A stretch of DNA of 36,070 bases. It comes from an uncultured Akkermansia sp. (lineage in GTDB: Bacteria > Verrucomicrobiota > Verrucomicrobiia > Verrucomicrobiales > Akkermansiaceae). The notes below the pieces were generated by a model. That model did no database searches and was not told where the DNA came from. It saw nothing but the letters and a program-made list of their open reading frames with translations. Position 1 is the first letter of the stretch; every line of letters begins with the position of its first letter. The stretch is from positions 1-36,070 of the forward strand of contig URLZ01000024.1 in assembly GCA_900548895.1 (NCBI GenBank). Reading direction: 5' to 3'. A program made the translations under genes and the position numbers. Shown here piece after piece: positions 21,669 through 30,123 of this stretch.

Positions 21669-22643
21669 ATGAGATTTCTGACAGGTTTGCAGCCCAGCGG
21701 TCAACTCCACATCGGCAACTACTTCGGCGCCATTGAGCCCGCCGTGAGGCTTCAGGAGCGCGGCGAGGGTTTTTACTTCATCGCCAACTACCACGCCATG
21801 ACGACCATGGAGAGCGCCGCCAAGCTCCGCGAGAACACGCGCGCGCTGGCGGTGGACTTCCTCGCCTGCGGTCTCGACCCGGAAAAGTCCGTCTTTTTCT
21901 CCCAGTCCGCCGTGCCCGAGGTCAACGAGCTTGCCTGGATCCTCTCCACCGTCTGCCCTATGGGTCTTCTGGAGCGCTGCCACTCCTACAAGGAGAAGAT
22001 GGCCAAGGGCTTCGCCGCCACGCACGCCCTCTTCGCCTACCCCGCGCTGATGGCCGCCGATATCCTGCTCTACGGGGCGGATGCCGTCCCCGTCGGCAAG
22101 GATCAGAAGCAGCACCTCGAGGTGACGCGCGACCTGGCCGGCAAGATGAATGACGCCTTCGGTGCCGATCTCTTCAAGCTCCCCGAGCCCATCATTAACG
22201 AAGTAACGGCCGTCGTGCCCGGTCTCGACGGCCAGAAGATGAGCAAGAGCTACGGCAACACGCTGCCGATCTTCGGCGAAGAGAAGGCCATCCGCAAGCT
22301 CATCAACAAAAAGGTCGTGACCGACGCGACGCCGCTGGAGGCTCCGAAGCCGACGGAGGGCTCCATCATCCTCGCGCTCTACAAGCTCTTCGCCACGCCT
22401 GAGCAGTATCAGGCGATGCTGGACGCCTACCACACGGGCGGTGTGGGCTACGGACAGTTCAAGAAGGACCTCTTTGAGGCCTACTGGGAGTTTTTCCGCG
22501 GCCCCCGCGAGAAGCGCGAGCACATCCTCGCCCACCCCGAGTACGTCGAAGACGTGCTGAAGAGTGGCGCAGCCCGCGCTCGTGAGGAGGCATCCGCCAC
22601 CCTGACGCGCGTGCGCGAGGCCGTCGGCCTCATCTGGTACTGA
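21669..22643 (+). CDS. trpS: Tryptophanyl-tRNA synthetase
   Basis: A class I aminoacyl-tRNA synthetase of 324 residues that charges tRNA-Trp. The signature HIGN is in TGLQPSGQLHIGNYFGAI (residues ~5-22), and KMSKS is in VPGLDGQKMSKSYGNTLPI. ADILLYGADAVPVGKDQKQH is the tryptophan-binding region. The length matches bacterial TrpS. No SD sequence or clear promoter precedes the ATG, so transcription from the upstream lipoprotein promoter is likely. Confidence 0.97.
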   Translation: MRFLTGLQPSGQLHIGNYFGAIEPAVRLQERGEGFYFIANYHAMTTMESAAKLRENTRALAVDFLACGLDPEKSVFFSQSAVPEVNELAWILSTVCPMGLLERCHSYKEKMAKGFAATHALFAYPALMAADILLYGADAVPVGKDQKQHLEVTRDLAGKMNDAFGADLFKLPEPIINEVTAVVPGLDGQKMSKSYGNTLPIFGEEKAIRKLINKKVVTDATPLEAPKPTEGSIILALYKLFATPEQYQAMLDAYHTGGVGYGQFKKDLFEAYWEFFRGPREKREHILAHPEYVEDVLKSGAARAREEASATLTRVREAVGLIWY

Positions 22644-22679
22644 TGCCTCGCCGGCTTCGCGAAGGGCCGGCTCGGCATC
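22642..22679 (+). terminator. Hairpin overlapping the trpS stop codon
   Basis: GATGCC-TC-GCCGGC pairs with GCCGGC-TC-GGCATC across a 10-base loop, starting within the trpS stop codon. The stem is strong, but no T-run follows, so it could be an RNA-stabilising 3' hairpin rather than an intrinsic terminator. The remaining interval to 22889 shows nothing clear. Confidence 0.45.
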
Positions 22680-22889
22680 GAGGGCCCTTGCCTGCCGACG
22701 TTCGCCGCTGCCTGTCGTGGCGCCTGTCGTTGCACCGTCCGGTGCTGCCGCTCGTTGACGCGGGGCGGGGCCGTTGCTTGTCAGCTCCGTCGGTTGTCGG
22801 AGCCTGAGCTCGGCGCTCGGTCCCGCGCCGCTGGTCCGTCTTCCGAATCCTCTCCTTCACCCGTCAACCTCTCCCCACCACCTGCGACC

Positions 22890-24326
22890 ATGCGAATCTC
22901 CTCCCTGCTCATCGCTCTGTCTCTCAGCGCTCTGCCGGCTGCGGCGAATCTTCTCGGCGACATCAAGGCCGATGAGGATAAGCGCAGCGTGGCCAAAGCG
23001 GCCAAGAGCTGTGCCGATCTGCGCCCCGGTGACAAAAAGGGGGACTACCTGCTGGCGGAGGATCTCGCCGGGCAGAAGTGGGAGCTGAGCTTCAACTACA
23101 GCAAGAAGCGCCGCTTGGAGTCGCTGCTCTTCGAGGGCGACCAGAGCTTTCCGCAGGAGGGCTACGAGGATCTCGTCAAGGCCTTTTACCTCTACTGCGA
23201 GGAGGCCATCAGCAAGCACTTCGGCGTCGCCGGGGCCACGCCTCTCAACACGCCCGCCTGGGATTTGGGGCGCGGCGTCAAGAGCGGCGAATTTGCGCCC
23301 ATGCACGCTTACGCCGTGCGCAATGAGGTGATGCTGACCATCGGCGTGGTGCGCCGCAAGGATCGCAGCTACGCCGTCGCCTTCCGCCTCTCGCCCTACG
23401 CGCAGACGGCCATGGGCAGCACCGGGGCCGACAACACGCACGGCCGCGCCGAGGAGTGGCAGCGCATCCCTCTGCTGGACAGCTACCCGGCCGGCAAGCA
23501 GTTTCTGGCGGACCGCGGGCTGCTGCCGAAGCCTCCGGTGGTCGATGAGACTGGGACGTCTTCCGAAGGAGGCGAGATCGGCGAGACGACGCCTGACTCG
23601 GCCTTGGCAGACAACGGTGGCTCAGAGTCTCAGCCCGATGCCGACGGCGCCGGTGACCGCGAGCCCGGTCCCGATGGCGGCGGGGCCGTTGCTCAGTCCG
23701 GCACGGACGCCGACGGAAACGTCGGTGCAGGCGGACAGGGGGCGTCTCCTGCCGCCGTTGCTCAAGGCGGGGCCGGGTCTGCGGGTAGCGGCGGAGTCGA
23801 TGCTGCAGGTGCCGCGGTGCCCTCGATTCCTGAAGATGCGGATTTGAGTCCCGAGGAGCACCGGCTCCTCAGTTCCCTCAATTACTTGAAGGCCGGAAGT
23901 CGGCTAGAGTTCGCGGCCGCCCAGCTGCGCTCGCTGGCCGATGCCGGCGACCTGCGGGCTTGCTACGCTCTCGCCCTCTGTTATGAACAGGGCAAGGGCG
24001 TGCCCAAGGACGGAGACGAGGCCGTGAAGCTGCTCTACCGGGCTGCCGCCGGCGGCTACGCTCTGGCGATGGTGCGCTACGGCGAGGAGTACGGCAAGGC
24101 CTGCGAAGCCCTGCGGCTCGACGAGGCGCAGGCTCGGGCCCTCGCGGACAAGGCGGCGGCGGACGCCGATGAAATCGCCACGGTTTCGCTGCGCTACAAC
24201 TACGCTGTCATGCTGCGCTACGGCTACGGCACACGCAAGGACGTCGCGCTCGCGCGGGAGCTGCTCCGCGAGTTGGCTGATCTCGGCGACAGCGAGGCCG
24301 CCGAGTTGCTCAAAAACTGCGAGTAG
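22890..24326 (+). CDS. Secreted Sel1-repeat protein
   Basis: A 478-residue exported protein. The signal peptide MRISSLLIALSLSALPAAA probably ends at Ala19; reading further upstream adds no hydrophobic sequence, so 22890 is chosen. Residues ~20-225 form an N-terminal domain I do not recognise (SFNYSKKRRLESLLFEGD; KAFYLYCEEAISKHFGV). A ~100-residue Gly/Ala/Asp/Ser-rich linker follows. The C-terminal ~150 residues are Sel1 repeats: LRACYALALCYEQGKGVPKD, then a second unit ending YALAMVRYGEEYG, and YNYAVMLRYGYGTRKDVALA. Such repeats bind partner proteins. It resembles the product of 16835 in overall plan (export signal, low-complexity linker, Sel1 repeats), though the order differs. Confidence 0.85.
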   Translation: MRISSLLIALSLSALPAAANLLGDIKADEDKRSVAKAAKSCADLRPGDKKGDYLLAEDLAGQKWELSFNYSKKRRLESLLFEGDQSFPQEGYEDLVKAFYLYCEEAISKHFGVAGATPLNTPAWDLGRGVKSGEFAPMHAYAVRNEVMLTIGVVRRKDRSYAVAFRLSPYAQTAMGSTGADNTHGRAEEWQRIPLLDSYPAGKQFLADRGLLPKPPVVDETGTSSEGGEIGETTPDSALADNGGSESQPDADGAGDREPGPDGGGAVAQSGTDADGNVGAGGQGASPAAVAQGGAGSAGSGGVDAAGAAVPSIPEDADLSPEEHRLLSSLNYLKAGSRLEFAAAQLRSLADAGDLRACYALALCYEQGKGVPKDGDEAVKLLYRAAAGGYALAMVRYGEEYGKACEALRLDEAQARALADKAAADADEIATVSLRYNYAVMLRYGYGTRKDVALARELLRELADLGDSEAAELLKNCE

Positions 24327-24334
24327 ACTAGAGC
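24306..24334 (+). promoter_or_regulatory. Weak candidate promoter of the glycosyltransferase-like gene
   Basis: -35 TTGCTC (24306-24311), 17-bp spacer, -10 TAGAGC (24329-24334), overlapping the end of the preceding gene. The -10 box matches the consensus poorly. The leader would be about 150 nt and begins with a CA-rich stretch (24352-24390) of repeated ACACA words with little folding potential. Confidence 0.3.
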
Positions 24335-24489
24335 AGGCTGCCTTCGATTACTCCATACACAACACACGTCAGACACACAGCACACACGCCGCTCCACTAC
24401 ACGTTGTATCGCCACATTACCGCCGCATGCAAGCAGCTTCGCGGCAGACGATCACGCGGTCCGCACGGCACGCATCCCCCTTCACACAC

Positions 24490-25539
24490 ATGCGCGACGA
24501 ACACGTCGTTGCCTTCCTCTCACGCTACATGAAACAGACCAGAAAAACCGGACTTGTCGTATTGTATAACCACAACTACGAAAACAACATCGATCTCATC
24601 TTCAATCTCTATCGTCCGAATTTCTCCACTATTAGGCAACTGATGCCATTTTATCGGGGCGATCGAGAGGGCGTTATCAGCGTCTTCGGCAACTCCTTCG
24701 TTTTTCAGACCTATATTGCTCAAGCTCGGCGTGAGCTTCAGCAGATGCCCTGCGATGACATCCTCATCATCGGTGACGACCTTCTTCTCAACCCGGAACT
24801 GGATGAGTTCAATATTCATGAGAAGTTGAACATCACTCCCGGAGCCTTTTACATTGACAAAGTAGAGAACATCTGCTCGGGTGAGTTCTCGCGGCCCCTC
24901 GACGAGGCTGACAAGTTCTCATGCACACCGCCCGGACTTGATCAAAGCGCGAATCGCTGGGTTCCAAGCTACGATGAAGCCTTCACCATTCTCCGGTCCA
25001 AGGGTCTCATTGACTCTTGCCGCCTCAGAAAATACAAGCCCTTCTACCCGCTCTTTCGCAGCCCATTGCTTGGTGGTGGAAATGCGTACAAGAACTACAG
25101 GATTTTCAAAGCGCGCGTTTACCATTTTCTCAAAATGCTGCGCTACCGGATCAAGCCAACGACCTTCGCCTATCCCTGCGTTTTCGGGTACTCTGATCTG
25201 ATCTTGATTCCGAAAGAGAAGCTCGACCTGTTCTGCCGCTATCTTGAAACTTTTGCCACTTGGGGTATGTTTGTTGAAATGGCTATACCGACAGCCATGA
25301 TGCTCATGCCCGACACTCAGGTGTGTCATGCCGACAATCATCGCTACCGAACGGGTAATGTCTGGTACCCCTTCGACCCCAAGCATTACGAACGCATCAA
25401 CTCGACGATAGATAAGCTGTTCCACGCATGCAACGGGGACATCAGCCGCTTGCCTGAAGAGTACCCGCGAGAATACCTCTATCTGCACCCCGTCAAACTG
25501 TCCCGCTTCAAAGCGAAGTCAACGAACTCAGCACGCTGA
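24490..25539 (+). CDS. Glycosyltransferase-like protein, lower GC than neighbours
   Basis: About 349 residues; I cannot assign a family with confidence. The N-terminal part (TGLVVLYNHNYENNIDLIFN) and CDDILIIGDDLLLNPELDEF (~88-107, with an Asp-Asp resembling the metal-binding DxD of GT-A glycosyltransferases) suggest a nucleotide-sugar enzyme. A later segment, YPCVFGYSDLILIPKEKLDL, fits an acceptor-domain strand. There is no signal peptide or membrane segment. The reading frame is clearly less GC-rich and uses more A/T-ending codons than the genes on both sides, a sign of horizontal transfer. The start is uncertain: ATG 24427 and ATG 24529 (MKQTRKTG) are alternatives. It is convergent with malQ, with 84 bp between them. 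Confidence 0.65.
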   Translation: MRDEHVVAFLSRYMKQTRKTGLVVLYNHNYENNIDLIFNLYRPNFSTIRQLMPFYRGDREGVISVFGNSFVFQTYIAQARRELQQMPCDDILIIGDDLLLNPELDEFNIHEKLNITPGAFYIDKVENICSGEFSRPLDEADKFSCTPPGLDQSANRWVPSYDEAFTILRSKGLIDSCRLRKYKPFYPLFRSPLLGGGNAYKNYRIFKARVYHFLKMLRYRIKPTTFAYPCVFGYSDLILIPKEKLDLFCRYLETFATWGMFVEMAIPTAMMLMPDTQVCHADNHRYRTGNVWYPFDPKHYERINSTIDKLFHACNGDISRLPEEYPREYLYLHPVKLSRFKAKSTNSAR

Positions 25540-25623
25540 AGGCCATCCACTTGAGATAGAGCGTCTGATATCTTGTCAGAGGCCGGGGACGTAGGAGTGA
25601 GCAGCCTCTCGGGAAGCTCGCAC

Positions 25624-27357
25624 TTACCTCTTCTGCGCGAAGCCTCGCCCCGTTGCCTGCGACAGCTCGCGGATCCACGCACTCTGCGGTAAACACGCCG
25701 CCTCCTCCGCCGTGAAGGGCATGCGCGGGCGCCAGTTGGTGCCGCCCTCCGTGCCCGGGGTGTTGAGCCGCACCGGGTAATCGAAGAGCTCCGTCCACAT
25801 CAGCGCCGCGTACGACGAGCGGCAGGAGAAGAGTGCGCGGTAGAGCACATCCTTCACCTCCGGATCCCAGGGGCGGGTGAACGCCGCCGCATCCTGCCCC
25901 GCAAAGTCCGCCAGCCAGCCCAGCACGCGCCCGCAGTCGCGGCCGACGCGCAACCGCTCGCGCAGCTTGTCGGAGGGCAGGTGGATATCGCGGCGAGCCT
26001 CCTCGGCCGCGGCCACGTGGTGATACCACTCATTCCAGTCGTTGCACAGCGGCGGAAAATCGTGCGTGGCATAGGTGGCAAAGGAGCAGGGGTTGTAGGT
26101 GCTGCCCGGGGTGATGCGATCCGCCACCACCTCCCAGTGCGGAATCTTGAAGCCGGCGATGCGCAGGCGCGAGAGATCCGGGCGCACGTAGTCCGGCACG
26201 CAGCCGAGGTCTTCGCCCACCACGCGCACGCCCGGCGCTGCCTTGAGCAGGTTGCTCAGCAGGTAGTCCCCCTGCATGAGGTTGGAGCGGCGATCCGCCC
26301 AAGTCCAGTCCGGCCTCGGGCGGAAGCCCGGGCGCCGGCCGCCGCAGCGAGCAGCCGCCTCATCGGGCGAGAGGTACAGGAACTCGTCATTGCGATCCGG
26401 CATCCACGGGAAGGCGTAGATGCGGTAAAAGCCCAGCACGTGGTCGATGCGGTACATGCTGAAGATCTCCGCGAGCTTGCGGATGCGGCGGTTCCACCAG
26501 CTGAAGCCGTCCGAGGCCATCACATCCCAGCGATAGAGCGGGATACCCCAGTTCTGGCCCCACTTGGCCGTGAAGGGATCATCAGCAAAATTGCCCTCGG
26601 CCGGCGCCCCGCCGCTCCAGCTCATGTCAAACAGGTGGCGCTCGAAAAACACATCGGCACTCGCTGCCGAAATGCCGATGGGCACATCCCCCATCAGCAG
26701 AACCCCGCGCGCATCGGCCAGCTCGCGCGCCTGCTTCCACTGGCGTGCGCAGAGCCACTGCAGCCACTGCTGGTAGTTCATCTGCTCCAGCGTGCTGCCG
26801 CCGAACATCACCGAGCGGCGAATCACGTCCGTGTTCTGCATCGGCCACTTCCACCACTCCGAGGTTCGAAAGGCGATGCTGGCCACCTTGTAAACTGCGA
26901 AATCCTCCAGCCAGCGCCCCTCGGCATCAACCCATGCCTGAAAGGCCAGGCGCTCCGACTCGAGAGCATCATCCTCCTTGAAGTTGCGCCACGCTCGGCG
27001 CAGCAGCTCCTTTTTGTAGGTGCGCACGCGCGCGTAATCCGTCAGATCGCGGCCGCCCGGCAGCTGGCGCGGCGGCATGTTCTCGGGATAGGGCGGCAGA
27101 GGCAGAGGCATGCCGGGCACGCGCTCCAGCGCCAGATACAGCGGCTCGAGCGCCACCGAGCTGATGGCCGAGTAGGGAGAGGGCGCATCGCTGTCCCCCA
27201 GCGCATTAACGGGCAGCAGCTGCAGGAAACCGACCCCGTGATCCGCCGCCCAGTTGATCCATTCCTCCAGAGCTGCCAGATCACCGATGCCCCCGTCGCC
27301 CTTGCGACGGAGTGAAAAAAGCGGAAGCAAAACGCCCGTCAATCTTTCAGATGCCAT
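25624..27357 (-). CDS. malQ: 4-alpha-glucanotransferase (amylomaltase)
   Basis: A GH77 enzyme of 577 residues that transfers alpha-1,4-glucan segments between maltodextrins, used in glycogen and maltose metabolism. Family motifs: GVLLPLFSLRRKGDGGIGDL, LLPVNALGDSDAPSPYSAIS, LLMGDVPIGISAASADVFF, MYRIDHVLGFYRIYAFP (catalytic Asp), VVGEDLGCVPDYVR (acid/base Glu) and ATYATHDFPPL (third carboxylate). All three catalytic acids are present. A single gene with its own promoter at 27364-27392; the -10 box ends six bases before the ATG, so a leaderless mRNA is expected. It is divergent from the dksA-like gene. No other maltose or glycogen gene is in the window. Confidence 0.96.
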   Translation of the reverse strand: MASERLTGVLLPLFSLRRKGDGGIGDLAALEEWINWAADHGVGFLQLLPVNALGDSDAPSPYSAISSVALEPLYLALERVPGMPLPLPPYPENMPPRQLPGGRDLTDYARVRTYKKELLRRAWRNFKEDDALESERLAFQAWVDAEGRWLEDFAVYKVASIAFRTSEWWKWPMQNTDVIRRSVMFGGSTLEQMNYQQWLQWLCARQWKQARELADARGVLLMGDVPIGISAASADVFFERHLFDMSWSGGAPAEGNFADDPFTAKWGQNWGIPLYRWDVMASDGFSWWNRRIRKLAEIFSMYRIDHVLGFYRIYAFPWMPDRNDEFLYLSPDEAAARCGGRRPGFRPRPDWTWADRRSNLMQGDYLLSNLLKAAPGVRVVGEDLGCVPDYVRPDLSRLRIAGFKIPHWEVVADRITPGSTYNPCSFATYATHDFPPLCNDWNEWYHHVAAAEEARRDIHLPSDKLRERLRVGRDCGRVLGWLADFAGQDAAAFTRPWDPEVKDVLYRALFSCRSSYAALMWTELFDYPVRLNTPGTEGGTNWRPRMPFTAEEAACLPQSAWIRELSQATGRGFAQKR

Positions 27358-27363
27358 GGAGCA

Positions 27364-27392
27364 AGGCTAGCACAGAGCCGGGGTGAAATCAA
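27364..27392 (-). promoter_or_regulatory. malQ promoter, leaderless geometry
   Basis: On the minus strand: -35 TTGATT (27387-27392), 17-bp spacer, -10 TAGCCT (27364-27369), then TGCTCC and the ATG. Transcription is expected on the start codon. Confidence 0.75.
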
Positions 27393-27474
27393 TATCAAAA
27401 CAAGCAAAAGAGCGGGCGCGCGCGCAGGGGCCGTCGGAGTGCGTGAATTTATTGCGCGAAGCAGCCTTTTTTTC

Positions 27475-27503
27475 TTGATTTTAGTTCAAGGGTGTGATAG
27501 TAG
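27475..27503 (+). promoter_or_regulatory. Promoter of the dksA-like gene
   Basis: -35 TTGATT (27475-27480), 17-bp spacer, -10 TAGTAG (27498-27503). The ATG is at 27624, so the leader is about 114 nt. No SD sequence or recognisable riboswitch is seen in it; the last ~20 bases are A-rich. Confidence 0.55.
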
Positions 27504-27623
27504 CAGACGGAACACGGAGGGCGGCTTCCGGCACCCCGTCGGGAACAGGCGGCGCAGCGCTCCGAACGAACCGAACAGAAAAACACCCTATCGCTTCTCC
27601 CTCAATATAGAAAGCACAACATT

Positions 27624-28481
27624 ATGGCGACTTCTCCCAAAAAAACTTCAGACAAAAACACGGCCAAGGCACCTGCGAAAGCTCCCGCCAAGGCAGCGCC
27701 GAAAAAGAAGGCGGCATCGAAGAGCTCGAGCAGCAAAGTTGCAGCTCAGGAGCCGGCTGAAGAGACGGCCGCAGCCGGAGTGAAGGCGCCGGCACCCGCT
27801 GCCGCAGCCAAGCCCGCCACCAAGCCTGCAGCCAAGCCGGCCTCAGCGCGCGCCGCCGCGCCGAAGAGCAAGAGCACCCCCGCCGCCTCTGCGGGCAGCA
27901 AGGGCGCCGCCGATGCCCCGGCTCAGGCTCCGGTGCGCGAGACGCTCACGCCCGAAGAGCGCGAGCGCAGCCGCAAGCTCAAGGCGACCATTGAACTGCT
28001 GAAGGCCGATCCCGAGTGGCCGGCCTTTCTTGAGGAGCAGCGCGAGGCCCTGCTGCACCTGCGCGATGATCTGGCCCCCAACGTGCACAACGTCACGCGC
28101 GAGCACCTGCGCAGCGGCGCGTCGAACCTCTCCTCCTCCTCCGGCCAGCACATCGGCGATGCCGGCAGTGATGCCGAGGTGCGCGCCCTGACCATCAGCC
28201 TGCTCGACAAGGATCGCGAGCAGCTCTTCGAGATCGACGCCGCGCTCGAGCGCATCCGCCGCGGCACCTACGGCATCTGCGAGATCTCGCTGGAGCCCAT
28301 TCCCAAGGGCCGCCTGCGCGCCCGCCCCTTCTGCCGCCTCACCGTGAAATGTCAGGAGGAGTACGAGAAAAAATACGGCTCTTACGCCACCTACCGCTCC
28401 AAGAATCAGGGATCCGTCGGGTTTGCCGGTCTACAAAATGACACCGATGATGCAATTTCACTTGACGATGGCGAAGAATAA
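27624..28481 (+). CDS. DksA/TraR-family protein with histone H1-like N-terminus
   Basis: A 285-residue protein. Residues 1-~110 are Lys/Ala/Pro/Ser-rich (KAPAKAPAKAAPKKKAA; AKPATKPAAKPASARAAAP), resembling histone H1-like tails and likely to bind DNA or RNA. The C-terminal part is DksA/TraR-like: a coiled-coil region (~112-215) and then RIRRGTYGICEISLEPIPKG. The zinc finger is degenerate: of the four expected cysteines, Cys219 and Cys243 are kept, the second is Ser222 and the third is displaced (Cys237). An acidic tail ends the protein. DksA proteins bind RNA polymerase through the secondary channel. It lies just upstream of rpmG and rpsR, whose own promoter overlaps its stop codon. Confidence 0.85.
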   Translation: MATSPKKTSDKNTAKAPAKAPAKAAPKKKAASKSSSSKVAAQEPAEETAAAGVKAPAPAAAAKPATKPAAKPASARAAAPKSKSTPAASAGSKGAADAPAQAPVRETLTPEERERSRKLKATIELLKADPEWPAFLEEQREALLHLRDDLAPNVHNVTREHLRSGASNLSSSSGQHIGDAGSDAEVRALTISLLDKDREQLFEIDAALERIRRGTYGICEISLEPIPKGRLRARPFCRLTVKCQEEYEKKYGSYATYRSKNQGSVGFAGLQNDTDDAISLDDGEE

Positions 28482-28489
28482 TGTAAAAT
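28462..28489 (+). promoter_or_regulatory. Promoter of rpmG-rpsR
   Basis: -35 TTGACG (28462-28467), 16-bp spacer, -10 TAAAAT (28484-28489). It overlaps the last codons of the dksA-like gene. The predicted leader is about 24 nt and has no SD sequence. Confidence 0.75.
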
Positions 28490-28519
28490 AGGCGCCCGCA
28501 AGTCAACATATCAGCAATT

Positions 28520-28693
28520 ATGCCTAGAGATATCATCATTCTGGAATGCACTGAGGCCAAGGCCGAGGGTAAGACCCCGTCCCGCTACGTGACCACTCGC
28601 AACAAGAAGAGCCCCCGCACCCCGGGCCGCCTCGAGAAGGTGAAGTACAACCCCTTCCTCAAGCGCCGCACTCTTCACCGCGAGATGCGCTAA
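28520..28693 (+). CDS. rpmG: 50S ribosomal protein L33
   Basis: 57 residues beginning [20 protein letters not shown]. The family features are IILECTE, then [10 protein letters not shown] and a C-terminal [17 protein letters not shown], where L33 carries the YNP...K...H..E pattern. This is the zinc-free form: a single Cys near the N-terminus and no CxxC pairs. It is followed 20 bp later by rpsR in the same operon. Confidence 0.95.
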   Translation: MPRDIIILECTEAKAEGKTPSRYVTTRNKKSPRTPGRLEKVKYNPFLKRRTLHREMR

Positions 28694-28713
28694 ACTTCAA
28701 CGCCTACAAGACC

Positions 28714-28959
28714 ATGATTACCGAATTCAAGAGCGTCGAGCGCCGTATTCGCTTCCGCACCTGCAACAAGACCATGCCGCGTCGCCGCATCGACATCCCC
28801 GCCGGTGCCGTCGACATGTGCAACCCCGAGTTCCTTTCCAAGTTCACCTCTGAGACGGGCAAGATTCTTCCCCGCCGCGTGACGGGTGTCTCCGCCAAGA
28901 TGCACCGCAAGATCACGCGCGAAATTCGCCGCGCCCGTGCCGTGAACCTGCTCCCCTGA
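28714..28959 (+). CDS. rpsR: 30S ribosomal protein S18
   Basis: 81 residues of S18, which binds S6 and the platform of the small subunit. Recognisable: [18 protein letters not shown], then [20 protein letters not shown] and [20 protein letters not shown] with terminal [10 protein letters not shown]. The RRVTG...R.I..AR pattern is diagnostic. No SD sequence is visible. An intrinsic terminator follows at 29011-29056. Confidence 0.95.
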   Translation: MITEFKSVERRIRFRTCNKTMPRRRIDIPAGAVDMCNPEFLSKFTSETGKILPRRVTGVSAKMHRKITREIRRARAVNLLP

Positions 28960-29010
28960 TGTCCTCACCTTCCGAGGAGTTCTCGACGGCGGATTGTCGT
29001 TGATTATAAG

Positions 29011-29056
29011 GGAGCTTGACAGGCCCTGAGCCTGCAAGCTCCCTTCCGTTTTTTAT
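29011..29056 (+). terminator. Rho-independent terminator of rpmG-rpsR
   Basis: GGGAGCTTG pairs with CAAGCTCCC, with inner CAGGC/GCCTG arms (29011-29044), followed by TTCCGTTTTTTA. A strong stem plus six T's make this a textbook intrinsic terminator. It lies 13 bp before folE2, which therefore needs its own promoter or read-through; I see no clear promoter. Confidence 0.9.
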
Positions 29057-29068
29057 CTCACACGTGCC

Positions 29069-29857
29069 ATGCAAGATCTCAAAGATACCCAGAACGAGTA
29101 CGACAGCAGGCAGATATCCATTGACCGCGTCGGCGTCAAGGACATCCGCTACCCCATCATTGTGTGCGACAAAGAGCACCGCACGCAGTCGACCGTCGCC
29201 ACCATCGCCCTGATGGTCGATCTGCCCGAGAGATACAAGGGCACGCACATGAGCCGCTTCATCGAGGCGCTGCACGAGCATCGGCGCTTCCTCGACGTGC
29301 ACTCGGCCGTCCGCCTGCCCGATCGCCTGCTGCGCAAGCTTTCCGCCCAGCGCGCGCACGTCGAAATCGACTTCCCCTTCTTCCGCCTCAAAAAGGCTCC
29401 CGTCACGGGCCTTGAGGGGATGATGGACTATCAGGTGCGCTTCGTCATCGACGCCGCCAAGGGCCTCGGCAACACCTTCACGCTCACCATCAAGGTGCCC
29501 GTCACGACGCTCTGCCCCTGCTCCAAGGCCATGAGCGAGCGCGGGGCCCACAACCAGCGCGGCATCGTCACCTACTCCGTGCAGTTCTCCGGCCGCGCCG
29601 TCTGGATTGAGGATCTCATCGACCTCATCGAGGGCTGCGCAAGCTGCCAGCTCTACAGCTTGCTCAAGCGCCCGGATGAAAAATACGTCACGGATCACGC
29701 CTACGAGCACCCGGCCTTCGTCGAGGATCTCGTGCGCAACGTGGCCGTTGCCACCGAGCATTACAACGCCTTCAAGTGGTACCGAGTCGAGGCCGAGAAC
29801 TTCGAGTCCATCCACAACCACAACGCCTACGCCTGCGTCGAACGCACGCTCAGCTGA
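29069..29857 (+). CDS. folE2: GTP cyclohydrolase FolE2 (type IB)
   Basis: A 262-residue enzyme converting GTP to dihydroneopterin triphosphate, the first step of folate and queuosine synthesis. Unlike FolE it does not depend strictly on zinc. Diagnostic elements: the N-terminal VGVKDIRYPIIVCD, ATIALMVDLPERYKGTHMSR, VTTLCPCSKAMSERGAHNQR (metal/active-site Cys and the Glu-x-x-His region) and the C-terminal FESIHNHNAYACVE. The length matches the family. No ordinary FolE is visible in the window. It is followed by an intrinsic terminator at 29960-29989 and is convergent with the ABC exporter pair. Confidence 0.96.
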   Translation: MQDLKDTQNEYDSRQISIDRVGVKDIRYPIIVCDKEHRTQSTVATIALMVDLPERYKGTHMSRFIEALHEHRRFLDVHSAVRLPDRLLRKLSAQRAHVEIDFPFFRLKKAPVTGLEGMMDYQVRFVIDAAKGLGNTFTLTIKVPVTTLCPCSKAMSERGAHNQRGIVTYSVQFSGRAVWIEDLIDLIEGCASCQLYSLLKRPDEKYVTDHAYEHPAFVEDLVRNVAVATEHYNAFKWYRVEAENFESIHNHNAYACVERTLS

Positions 29858-29959
29858 AGGCTCTTTTATCCCTTGCGCCCCTGACTCAGCTGTCGGCTCT
29901 CGTGAGAGGCTCTCACGTGGCTCCCCATGCCCGGCTGAGGGGAACCTCCACCACCTTTG

Positions 29960-29989
29960 AGCGGCGCGCTCCGGCGCGCCGCTTTTTTT
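29960..29989 (+). terminator. Rho-independent terminator of folE2
   Basis: A perfect 10-bp stem AGCGGCGCGC/GCGCGCCGCT with loop TCCG, followed by seven T's. On the minus strand it would not be followed by T's, so it acts on the plus strand. The remainder to 30123 shows nothing else. Confidence 0.92.
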
Positions 29990-30123
29990 GCGCCTCGTTG
30001 GCCTCACGGCGTTGCTCCCTCGCTCCGGGGCTCGGCTGCTCGATCGCGCCCTGCGATCTCATCCCTGATTCTCGGAGCATGGGACACCTCACCGAGGCTC
30101 ACGGAGGGGAGGGCCGTGAGGGA

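Noticed and set aside
29017..29045. folE2 promoter at the TTGACA in the rpsR terminator stem
   Set aside because: The TTGACA is part of the terminator hairpin, and 17 bp downstream the sequence is CTCCCT, not a -10 box.
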